DNA of 8,031 nt, taken from Nitrospinota bacterium (lineage in GTDB: Bacteria; Nitrospinota; Nitrospinia; JACRGO01). The notes beneath the pieces are model-generated. The model was not told the DNA's origin and did not search any database. It saw only the letters and a program-made list of their open reading frames with translations. Location: contig JACRGO010000092.1 in assembly GCA_016212295.1 (NCBI GenBank), positions 1 to 8,031 on the forward strand. Direction: 5' to 3'. Shown piece by piece: positions 1-4,832 of the stretch (positions are counted from its first letter, which is position 1; every line of letters starts with the position of its first letter). The translations under genes were made by a program, and so were the position numbers.

Positions 1-96
1 AGAAGACAGGGCGTTCATCCAAGAGATTTCTTGCAAATTCTCCTAAGCGAGGATACGGCCAAGGCCCAAGCCGCACTATACCAAAACTCAAGCTGA
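1..96 (+). CDS. 3' end of an unrecognised protein gene (partial)
   Basis: The first reading frame is open from the window edge to a TGA at 94-96 and gives 31 residues. The peptide looks protein-like rather than random: it has a basic start, a stretch HPRDFLQILLS, then DTAKAQAALYQ before the stop. I do not recognise the family. The tail faintly recalls transposase C-termini, but I cannot support that from 31 residues. It is transcribed towards the hicBA module, which converges on it about 50 bp downstream. No hairpin terminator is visible between 97 and 144. An open frame of this length can occur by chance, so confidence is limited. Confidence 0.35.
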   Translation, partial: RRQGVHPRDFLQILLSEDTAKAQAALYQNSS

Positions 97-144
97 AGCC
101 GTGATGCGCTCTAAAAAATTTGGGCTAAACTGTTACTTAAAGAG

Positions 145-345
145 TTAGGAAATTACCCGCAAAATATTTTTGATTACACCCAGGGACAATGTTTTCTTGC
201 CGTGATTTGGCACCGTGACAATTTTTCTATCACTATCTCTTGCCCACTGCTCGTGAGAACCCTTGCCCTGGCGATATAAATAAAATCCTTTCGTTTTCAG
301 CAATGACACCATTTGACGATAAGCATAACGGAGAGTCTTAGGCAT
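145..345 (-). CDS. hicA: HicA-family mRNA interferase toxin
   Basis: This 66-residue protein matches the HicA (YcfA) fold: a helix, then a GF...RQGKGSHEQW core (residues 20-33) holding the putative catalytic His31, then a TVPNHG strand (about 44-49) and a final L..G.IKNIL helix. HicA toxins bind double-stranded-RNA-like substrates and cleave mRNA and tmRNA in the cytoplasm. The ATG at 343-345 lies inside the 3' end of hicB with an 8-bp overlap, the usual translational coupling, here in antitoxin-then-toxin order. The C-terminus is short: the chain stops right after the IL-R of the last helix, where most relatives continue with about ten residues. A slip into another frame would add only GNFLTL, so either a natural short form or a slight truncation is possible. 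The toxin identity is well supported; its activity is not known. Confidence 0.85.
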   Translation of the reverse strand: MPKTLRYAYRQMVSLLKTKGFYLYRQGKGSHEQWARDSDRKIVTVPNHGKKTLSLGVIKNILRVIS

Positions 346-574
346 AGGACATAGGATATTCCAGTGTGAAACTCTTCTCCTCCACGCTTCTCACTTTTAT
401 GTCGCCGCCATGCTCCCGGTGATACCGCAGAACTCCCCGAATCGCGTCCTTGCAATTTTCCACAGCATCTTCCGCAGTCTCTCCTTCCGCCCAAGCGCCC
501 TCCACTTCGAGACACTTAGCGAAGTAAAGATTTTCCGCTTCCCATGTGACGGTAATTGGATAGATGTTAAACAT
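338..574 (-). CDS. hicB: HicB-family antitoxin (partial RNase H fold, no DNA-binding tail)
   Basis: The 78-residue product starts MFNIYPITVTWEAENLYFAK and shows the HicB pattern: a beta strand, the A-K-C-LEVEGAWAEGET turn (about 18-33), then an amphipathic helix AEDAVENCKDAIRG (about 34-47). HicB neutralises HicA by direct binding. I chose the ATG at 572-574 rather than the upstream in-frame ATG at 659-661. The downstream ATG has an AGG about 7 nt before it, begins exactly where the conserved fold begins, and lies downstream of the predicted promoter, whereas the upstream ATG would fall within the -35 box. The protein ends at residue 78, just past the fold, so it lacks the C-terminal HTH or RHH domain of longer HicB proteins. 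Autoregulation would then need another mechanism. Confidence 0.85.
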   Translation of the reverse strand: MFNIYPITVTWEAENLYFAKCLEVEGAWAEGETAEDAVENCKDAIRGVLRYHREHGGDIKVRSVEEKSFTLEYPMSYA

Positions 575-632
575 AAGCAACCTGAAATTAAGATTAAAAG
601 CAAGACTTGAATAATTATTGTATCCGCGCCGA

Positions 633-661
633 ATTGTACAGGATCGGGGTTGTTTTGTCAA
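633..661 (-). promoter_or_regulatory. Sigma70-type promoter of hicBA
   Basis: Read on the minus strand, a perfect -35 hexamer TTGACA (656-661) is followed by exactly 17 bp and a -10 hexamer TACAAT (633-638), one mismatch from consensus. Transcription should start near 626, giving a leader of about 50 nt before the hicB ATG. The promoter lies only 27 bp past the stop of the RelE-type toxin gene, so hicBA can be driven independently of the upstream TA module while also receiving read-through. Confidence 0.75.
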
Positions 662-687
662 GGGTGATTTTTTTCACGGCAGGCGTT

Positions 688-957
688 TTAAGGCTGTTTA
701 TAAATTTGATCGTGGTGTTTGAAGTTATGAAGAACAACCCGTTTTTTTTCTTCATCCACCTCAAAAACTAAAACATAACTCCCGATGTGAACCCTTTGGC
801 GATTTTTTAAGACATTTCTTAAATTTTTGTAATGGCTTGGGTCTTCTAAAATTTCCTCTATCTTGCTGGTTAGTCTTTCAAACAGGTCATGCCTTTTTTT
901 AAGGGCCTTACAATCCTTCTTAAAAGTCGGCATCGTCCTTGATATATACTTAGGCAT
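688..957 (-). CDS. RelE/ParE-superfamily toxin
   Basis: This 89-residue basic protein has the compact RelE layout: an N-terminal strand and helix (ISRTMPTFKKDCKALKK, about 5-21), a second helix (FERLTSKIEEILED), then the YKNLRN and RQRVHIGSYVLVFEV strands (about 43-68) and a last strand VVLHNFKHHDQIYK. The central R.HIG.YVLVFEV and the closing H.D.IY pattern are typical of RelE-type ribosome-dependent mRNA interferases. The ATG at 955-957 overlaps the end of the upstream antitoxin gene by 8 bp, so the order is antitoxin then toxin with coupled translation. The catalytic set differs between RelE subfamilies; basic and aromatic candidates are present (Arg54, His83, Tyr86), but I cannot assign them firmly. 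RelE-type is more likely than ParE-type; the substrate is unknown. Confidence 0.8.
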   Translation of the reverse strand: MPKYISRTMPTFKKDCKALKKRHDLFERLTSKIEEILEDPSHYKNLRNVLKNRQRVHIGSYVLVFEVDEEKKRVVLHNFKHHDQIYKQP

Positions 958-1213
958 CGTCTGACATCCATTTACTCATCGCGTCTTTTAATTCCGCCAT
1001 GTTTTTATAGTCTGTTCCTTTGCCTTCCCTGTAGTCTTGCGAACTTTTTTCCACCTCGGCGATTATTTCTTCTCTAATCATTTCTTCCGGGGGCATGTCT
1101 TCCTCTTCATATTCTCGCCGCTCTCTGATTTCATAAACCTTCTCCGGGTTCAGGTGAAGCCTCGCTATTATTTCCGGCAACAAATCACTGCCCTTAATCA
1201 CGGTTGTGGACAT
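950..1213 (-). CDS. Putative antitoxin paired with the RelE-type toxin
   Basis: This 87-residue acidic protein lies directly upstream of the RelE-type toxin gene and overlaps it by 8 bp. Its role as antitoxin is inferred from position, size and charge. The N-terminal part (about 1-25) is mixed, the middle is strongly acidic (EYEEEDMPPEEM, about 34-45), and the C-terminal third reads as an amphipathic helix suitable for wrapping a toxin. I chose the ATG at 1211-1213 because GAGGAG sits 7 nt upstream of it. A farther ATG at 1226-1228 overlaps that SD and is unlikely to be used. I do not recognise a named antitoxin family (RelB, Phd, MazE), and no clear HTH or RHH pattern is visible. It could belong to one of the poorly described RelB-like groups. 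Confidence 0.65.
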   Translation of the reverse strand: MSTTVIKGSDLLPEIIARLHLNPEKVYEIRERREYEEEDMPPEEMIREEIIAEVEKSSQDYREGKGTDYKNMAELKDAMSKWMSDDA

Positions 1214-1252
1214 TAGCAGACTCCTCATATTTTGGGTTATGACCTTGACTTT

Positions 1253-1281
1253 ATTTTAAGCCTGACCAATCAAATTAGCAA
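1253..1281 (-). promoter_or_regulatory. Candidate promoter of the RelE-type TA operon
   Basis: On the minus strand TTGCTA (1276-1281) and TAAAAT (1253-1258) are separated by exactly 17 bp. Each hexamer is close to the sigma70 consensus. Transcription would start near 1246, about 33 nt before the antitoxin ATG, leaving room for the GAGGAG SD. The dispersed repeat copy at 1289-1353 lies 8 bp upstream of the -35 box, where an upstream activator or operator would sit. Confidence 0.5.
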
Positions 1282-1288
1282 CGGAGCG

Positions 1289-1353
1289 CTAGCCAAAAAT
1301 ATTTGAAATTTTCAAAAAAGGCGCAATGTTTTTTCACGGCCGGAGATACTTAC
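1289..1353 (-). repeat. Dispersed repeat, copy A (inverted relative to copy B)
   Basis: Read on the minus strand, these 65 bp match 6434-6496 on the plus strand with a 2-nt gap and only a few mismatches. The last 32 bases are identical, ending TATTTTTGGCTAG. It contains a 7-bp inverted repeat TTTGAAA/TTTCAAA around a single base. The match begins at the stop codon of the coiled-coil ORF and ends abruptly at CTAG; beyond that the copies diverge. Weaker similarity (around GATGG.ATGGGAAA) may extend into the 3' end of the coiled-coil ORF. See copy B and the findings. Confidence 0.8.
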
Positions 1354-1550
1354 TATCTACTTCCACGGCTCTTTCCCATCCAGCGAGACTCCAGGCGATC
1401 AGTCTTTTTGTCGATGTGCTCAACTTGCTCGCTTTTAATTTCGACAACGTCTTTCCGCACTCCGACGAGGATTTTACCTTGCCCGGTAACCTTCTGGTCC
1501 AAGCCGGTGATTTTGTCGAGGATAAGATTGAGGATTTTAGTGTCTGACAT
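1353..1550 (-). CDS. Small coiled-coil protein, unrecognised
   Basis: The frame encodes 65 residues that read as one long amphipathic coiled coil. Hydrophobic residues recur at heptad spacing (ILNLILDKITGLDQKV, then VGVRKDVVEIK, then HIDKKTDRLESRW), with frequent Lys, Glu and Asp between them. Small proteins of this type are common in uncultured bacteria and usually have no assigned role. The gene lies 23 nt after a 50-residue TM protein on the same strand, so the two may be co-transcribed and could form a membrane-anchored pair. Against it, no SD precedes the ATG, and the last residues (WMGKSRGSR) run into the dispersed repeat, so the natural C-terminus may have been replaced. It may be a remnant. 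Confidence 0.5.
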   Translation of the reverse strand: MSDTKILNLILDKITGLDQKVTGQGKILVGVRKDVVEIKSEQVEHIDKKTDRLESRWMGKSRGSR

Positions 1551-1573
1551 AGAAGTTAGCGGTTGATGAATTT

Positions 1574-1726
1574 TTAGACTTTCGTCACCGCCAGCACGAT
1601 CACCGAGGCAATCAAGGCGAGGAAGAAAGAAGCCGAAGCCCAGGCGCGCGTGAACCGCACCGCCATCTGGTCGCGGGATTCGTAGACCTTATCCAGCTTG
1701 GCCTTTTTCAAGCTTATCCAGACCAA
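1574..1726 (-). CDS. Small single-pass membrane protein with TTG start
   Basis: A frame of 50 codons begins with TTG at 1724-1726 and ends with TAA at 1574-1576. The start is chosen because GGAGG lies 6 nt upstream, one of the best ribosome sites in the window, and the frame has no ATG before residue 21. The product has a basic cytosolic-looking N-terminus (SLKKAKLDKVYESRDQMAVRF) followed by a hydrophobic helix of about 20 residues (SASFFLALIASVIVLAV) and a short TKV tail. Codon use is GC-rich like the lysine genes. I do not recognise a family; small proteins with this plan include holin-like and toxin-like peptides and membrane anchors. It is followed 23 nt later by the coiled-coil ORF. Confidence 0.5.
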   Translation of the reverse strand: MVWISLKKAKLDKVYESRDQMAVRFTRAWASASFFLALIASVIVLAVTKV

Positions 1727-1782
1727 TTTAGCCCTCCTGATCTGAAATCGCAAATGCTTTGCCGGCGCAATTTAATCTGTTT

Positions 1783-1971
1783 TTAATGAATTTTAAAATG
1801 CCCCCGGCAACGTTCTTTGGTCTCGGCAAGCTCAATCTTGCGGCACTCGCTGGCATCCTGCCGTAAAACCGCCTGCCGAAAATAAACCTCCGACCGGCAA
1901 GCCTGCTGACTGTACGCCGACGGCAAATCCGGACCGGCCGTAACGCCAAATTCAAAGCGCCTTAAGTGAGC
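1783..1971 (-). pseudogene. Remnant of a Cys-containing protein gene (5' end missing)
   Basis: On the minus strand a frame runs open from a stop at 1972-1974 to TAA at 1783-1785. Its amino acid content is protein-like: PSAYSQQACRSEV, then YFRQAVLRQDASECRKIEL, then AETKERCRGHF. Three Cys residues at helix-like spacing and many charged residues suggest a small helical, disulfide- or metal-linked protein, but I do not recognise it. No ATG or GTG start and no SD is visible; the only in-frame candidate is TTG at 1924-1926, without an SD. The 5' part therefore looks lost, probably at a junction near 1960-1980, where a tandem repeat lies. It precedes the TM-protein gene on the same strand. A short intact gene using that TTG is the alternative. 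Confidence 0.4.
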
Positions 1972-1980
1972 TTAAGTGAC
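1961..1980. repeat. Tandem direct repeat of a 10-mer
   Basis: CTTAAGTGAG is followed at once by CTTAAGTGAC, two copies differing only in the last base. It sits where the GC-rich minus-strand remnant ends and the AT-rich leader of the PIN/UPF0175 module begins, so it may mark a recombination junction. Confidence 0.55.
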
Positions 1981-2037
1981 TAAAGTCAAAATATAGAATA
2001 ATACAATTAATTCGCTATGCAAGGCACGGCCCCAGAG

Positions 2038-2066
2038 TTGACATTTTGTAATCTTATTGTTGTAAT
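2038..2066 (+). promoter_or_regulatory. Promoter of the PIN/UPF0175 operon, predicting a leaderless mRNA
   Basis: A perfect TTGACA (2038-2043), a 17-bp spacer and TGTAAT (2061-2066) form a strong sigma70 promoter. Only 7 bp separate the -10 box from the ATG at 2074, so the predicted transcript begins at or within a base or two of the start codon, and no SD exists upstream. The hexamer TGTAAT also occurs inside the spacer (2048-2053), with a partial third copy TGTAATAC overlapping the start region; these may be operator repeats for the antitoxin. Confidence 0.65.
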
Positions 2067-2073
2067 GTAATAC

Positions 2074-2544
2074 ATGAAATTATTAATGGATTCCGATTGT
2101 CTAATCAAGTTAACCAAATCCAGGCTTAAGGAACTTGTTTGCAAGAACTTTTCCATTGTTATTCCACAACTCGTGAAAGAGGAAACTGTTGATAATGCCC
2201 AGGGACACCCTGATGCAATGGTTATAAAGAAGAATTTAGAGATGAAATTGATTACATCAGATAAACTGCCGTCATCTTTTAAAAAAGGAGAGGATGCAAT
2301 TTTTACAGTCTTTCAGCAGGGCAAATATGATGGTATTTGCAGCGATGACAAGAGGTTTATAAAGAGGCTTCGCTTTTTTAATATCCCTTATATAACACCG
2401 GCTGTATTTATTGCCCTGCTATTGAAAGATAACAAGTTGAAAATAAATGAGGCTGTGGAAAAATTGGATTCTTTATCACCCTTTGTAAGCGATGAAGAAT
2501 ACAGCGCTATTAAAAGGATATTGGCAAACTGGGGGAGGCAATGA
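2074..2544 (+). CDS. PIN-domain ribonuclease toxin (partner of UPF0175)
   Basis: This 156-residue protein has the ordered acidic residues of a PIN nuclease: Asp6 and Asp8 in the first strand (LLMDSDCLIKL), Glu36/Glu37 in LVKEE, Glu73/Asp74 in GEDAIF, and Asp91/Asp92 in ICSDDKRF. PIN toxins use these to hold Mg2+ or Mn2+ and cleave RNA. The length and the GEDA...SDD spacing fit the DUF3368-like PIN group that is usually encoded beside UPF0175 proteins, as here. Its stop overlaps the next gene by 4 bp (ATGA). The gene is clearly more AT-rich than the lysine operon, which suggests transfer. The toxin gene comes first, the reverse of the usual order. The start is fixed by the promoter position; no SD is present. 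Confidence 0.8.
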   Translation: MKLLMDSDCLIKLTKSRLKELVCKNFSIVIPQLVKEETVDNAQGHPDAMVIKKNLEMKLITSDKLPSSFKKGEDAIFTVFQQGKYDGICSDDKRFIKRLRFFNIPYITPAVFIALLLKDNKLKINEAVEKLDSLSPFVSDEEYSAIKRILANWGRQ

Positions 2545-2831
2545 AAACAAAGTCAATAAGAATACCAAAGGATATAATGAGCGCTATAGAGATAGTAGAA
2601 AAAGAAGAAAAGATAGAGGAATCCACTGCCATGAGAAAACTAATGAGAATCGGTTTTGAGACATATATCGGGAACCTTTATAGACAGGGTAAGATAACGC
2701 TGAGGGAGGCTGCCAAGCTTCTTGGAGTTAATCAAATAGAGGCAATGAATCTTTTTCTGGATGCAGGTATAAAGGGAAATCTTGATGCTTCTGATGTCCT
2801 GGCTTCACTCGATAGGTTTGTATCTAAATAG
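2541..2831 (+). CDS. UPF0175-type antitoxin with N-terminal RHH-like segment
   Basis: The 96-residue product has two parts. Residues about 3-45 (KSIRIPKDIMSAIEIVEK, then TAMRKLMRIGFETYI) read as a ribbon-helix-helix: a short basic strand followed by two helices. Residues about 48-78 (YRQGKITLREAAKLLGVN, then a helix ending DAGI) are the UPF0175 helix-turn-helix signature. The family is found next to PIN nucleases and is thought to act as the antitoxin and DNA-binding regulator. Translation is coupled to the toxin gene by an ATGA overlap. The repeated TGTAAT elements in the operon promoter are plausible binding sites. The 3' end lies directly against the truncated gene at 2832-2938, so the right border of the inserted module is at or near this stop codon. 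Confidence 0.8.
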   Translation: MKTKSIRIPKDIMSAIEIVEKEEKIEESTAMRKLMRIGFETYIGNLYRQGKITLREAAKLLGVNQIEAMNLFLDAGIKGNLDASDVLASLDRFVSK

Positions 2832-2938
2832 TTGTTGCTGAAAGACTTATCCCGGGTGACACAATGAAATATCCATCTTCCAGCGGCAAGGGCGGAGACT
2901 GGAACAAAAACCAACGCGAAAAGCCCCAAAATCAGCAT
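2832..2938 (-). pseudogene. Truncated 5' end of a secreted-protein gene downstream of dapA
   Basis: Fourteen bases after the dapA stop, on the same strand, an ATG at 2936-2938 opens a frame that begins with a convincing signal peptide: MLILGLFALVFVPVSALAAG, a hydrophobic core with an ALA-A cleavage-type end. The mature part (RWIFHCVTRDKSF, then NNYLDTN) loosely resembles small periplasmic proteins with a W...D...YYD pattern. The frame then runs into the antisense of the UPF0175 gene and loses protein character, so the native gene appears to have been cut near 2831. A TTG nine bases upstream is an alternative start. It would have been the fourth gene of the lysine operon. The family is uncertain. 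Confidence 0.5.
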
Positions 2939-2952
2939 GAAACTCAAGACCT

Positions 2953-3825
2953 TTAGATAAGCCCGAAGTCCTTCAGTGTCGACTTCAGTGACTCCCGGTT
3001 CCTTTCCGAGATCCCGCAAAGGGGCAGTCGGAAGGATTCCTCGCACTTGCCCATCAAGGCAAGGGCTGTTTTAACCGGTATGGGGTTGGTCTCAATGAAC
3101 ATTGCGTTATGGAGTGAGAGAAGCCGGTAATGGATCTTTCTTGCTTCGGAGAGGTCGCCCCTGAAGAAGGCGCCGCAAAGCCCGGCCACTTCCCTTGGGG
3201 CTATATTGGCGGTGACGGAAATCACCCCCGTGCCTCCAACGGAGAGAATTGGCAGCGTGTTGGCGTCGTCTCCTGACAAGAGATTAAAATCCCCGCCGCA
3301 CCGGCTGATTGTGTCGCTGGCCTGCTGAAGGGAGCCGGTGGCGTCCTTCAGCGCGACAATGTTCTTGATCCTTGAAAGCCGCGCGACTGTTTCCGGCAGT
3401 ATGTTCACCTGGGTCCGGCCTGGAACGTTATAAAGTATCATGGGAATATCCACCGCCTCGGCCACGGCCTTATAGTGCCGGTACAATCCCTCCTGCGTGG
3501 GTTTATTGTAATAGGGCGAGATCAACAATGCGGCGTCGGCCCCCATCTCCTTGGCGCTCTTCGTCAGGGCGATGGCCTCTGCCGTGCTGTTTGAACCTGT
3601 GCCTGCTATGACGGGGACCCTCTTTTTCGCGGCGTCCACCACTATCTCCATGACTTTTTTATGCTCCTCGTGGGTAAGGGTCGCCGATTCCCCGGTGGTC
3701 CCGCAAGGCACCAGGCCCGCTGTCCCTCCTTCTATCTGAAATTCGATGAGGCCCCTCAGGGACTTCTCATCGATCCCGCCGTTTTTAAACGGCGTTATTA
3801 ACGCGGTGAAAGAGCCTTTGAACAT
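2953..3825 (-). CDS. dapA: 4-hydroxy-tetrahydrodipicolinate synthase
   Basis: DapA condenses pyruvate with aspartate semialdehyde, the first committed step to diaminopimelate and lysine, in the cytoplasm. The 290-residue length is normal for this TIM-barrel enzyme. Visible active-site elements are GTTGES with Thr43/Thr44, Tyr132 and Arg137 in YNVPGRT, and the Schiff-base Lys160 in ALKDATG. Residues lining the lysine-feedback pocket of E. coli DapA are also present: Ala48, His52, His55, Asn79, Glu83 and Tyr105. Inhibition by lysine is therefore likely. The ATG at 3823-3825 has AAAGG about 6 nt upstream. It is separated from dapF by 176 bp of AT-rich palindromic sequence, unlike the tight lysA-dapF junction, so a separate promoter is possible. 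The dapB gene that often follows dapA is not found here. Confidence 0.97.
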   Translation of the reverse strand: MFKGSFTALITPFKNGGIDEKSLRGLIEFQIEGGTAGLVPCGTTGESATLTHEEHKKVMEIVVDAAKKRVPVIAGTGSNSTAEAIALTKSAKEMGADAALLISPYYNKPTQEGLYRHYKAVAEAVDIPMILYNVPGRTQVNILPETVARLSRIKNIVALKDATGSLQQASDTISRCGGDFNLLSGDDANTLPILSVGGTGVISVTANIAPREVAGLCGAFFRGDLSEARKIHYRLLSLHNAMFIETNPIPVKTALALMGKCEESFRLPLCGISERNRESLKSTLKDFGLI

Positions 3826-3837
3826 TTTTTACCTTTC

Positions 3838-4001
3838 TATAGCGACTTATTATTCCTGCAAAAATAATCTAAATTTTAAACTCCAAACAACAAACATCAA
3901 ATCACAAATAAGCTCCAAAAACAAAATGTCAAACGAAAACCCGCGATAAGTGGAATTTTGTATTTATTTGAAATTTGTTATTCGCGATTTGAAATTTTGT
4001 T
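3838..4001. repeat. AT-rich imperfect palindrome between dapF and dapA
   Basis: The two halves of this intergenic stretch are loosely complementary. The left half carries words such as CAAATCACAAATAAG and TCCAAA; the right half, on the opposite strand, carries AATTTCAAATCGCGAATAAC and CAAATTTCAAATAAA. The vocabulary is shared with 6117-6262 upstream of lysA. Such low-complexity palindromic spacers are frequent between genes in many uncultured bacteria. It splits the operon. A TTGACA occurs on the minus strand (3927-3932), but no matching -10 follows, so I do not call a promoter. Confidence 0.5.
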
Positions 4002-4826
4002 CTATATGGTCCCGGTATAAACCGTAGTGGCTGGACCGCGCATGAAAACAGGATGGCCTTCGCCCTCCCAATGGATTTTCAGGTTGCCGCCTTTAAGCTC
4101 AACCGTTATATCCTTATCTCCGTCCCGGACCAGCCGGGCCGCCACAGCCGAGGCGCAGGCGCCGGTTCCGCATGCGAAGGTCTCCCCGGCGCCCCTTTCC
4201 CACACCCTCATCTTCAGGCGGCTCCTGGATACCACCTCCACGAATTCCGCGTTGATCCGTTTCGGAAAAAGCGCGTGGTTTTCAATGGAGGGACCGTACT
4301 TCGCCACTTCAAAGGAGTCCACTGAATCCATAAAAGAGACGCAATGGGGATTCCCCATGGAAACGCAGGTAACGGCGAACTCGCGGTCCTTCACCTTCAA
4401 GGGCCGGTTCACCACGCGGCCTTGAAGATTCACCGGAATGTCCGGGGCATTGAGTATAGGCGCCCCCATGTCCACATCCACGTCCTTTCCTTTCAACTTC
4501 GTGGCCTTTATGCCTCCCAGGGTTTCAAACCGGATTTCCTTTCTGGCAGTTATCTTCTTGTCGTGAATATATTTGGCAAGGCAACGGACGCCGTTGCCGC
4601 ACATCTCCACTTCACTGCCGTCAGCGTTGAAAATCTTCATGCAAAAATCAGCTATTCCGGATTTCCTCAAAACAATGATCTGGTCGCAGCCGACGCCGAA
4701 CCTTCTGTCCGCTAGAAGGGCGGCCTTTTTCTTGATGGGACCAAGGTCCATGTCCCTGGCGTCAATGACCACGAAATCATTGCCCAGACCGTGCATCTTG
4801 GTGAATTTGATTTTTGCGCCCGCCAT
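4002..4826 (-). CDS. dapF: Diaminopimelate epimerase
   Basis: DapF interconverts LL- and meso-diaminopimelate with a two-cysteine, cofactor-free mechanism, supplying meso-DAP to peptidoglycan and to LysA. The 274 residues show both halves of the fold with their catalytic motifs: Cys76 in MCGNGVRC and Cys219 in FACGTGACAS. Other family marks are the start KMHGLGNDFVV (10-20), RRFGVGCDQ (41-49), FNADGSE (66-72), GNPHC (158-162) and WERGAGET (209-216). The ATG at 4824-4826 lies only 6 nt after the lysA stop, with a GTGAG that overlaps that stop acting as SD, so translation is coupled to lysA. The enzyme appears complete. Confidence 0.97.
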   Translation of the reverse strand: MAGAKIKFTKMHGLGNDFVVIDARDMDLGPIKKKAALLADRRFGVGCDQIIVLRKSGIADFCMKIFNADGSEVEMCGNGVRCLAKYIHDKKITARKEIRFETLGGIKATKLKGKDVDVDMGAPILNAPDIPVNLQGRVVNRPLKVKDREFAVTCVSMGNPHCVSFMDSVDSFEVAKYGPSIENHALFPKRINAEFVEVVSRSRLKMRVWERGAGETFACGTGACASAVAARLVRDGDKDITVELKGGNLKIHWEGEGHPVFMRGPATTVYTGTI

Positions 4827-4832
4827 ATTATC

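Noticed and set aside
662-687. GTGA/TCAC hairpin with an A/T run after the RelE-type toxin gene as a terminator
   Set aside because: The stem is only 4 bp with the T/A run in the loop rather than after the stem, so it is not a credible intrinsic terminator.
1303-1566. Plus-strand open frame of 87 codons
   Set aside because: It is antisense to the coiled-coil ORF and begins inside repeat copy A; the minus strand has the better protein character.
1728-1955. Minus-strand open frame of 75 codons rich in Arg
   Set aside because: The neighbouring frame on the same strand (the Cys-containing remnant) is far more protein-like; this one is an Arg-rich shadow of it.
2732-3046. Minus-strand open frame of 104 codons taken as one gene
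   Set aside because: Its first part lies within dapA and its last part is antisense to the UPF0175 gene; only the middle (2832-2938) reads as a real signal-peptide gene start.
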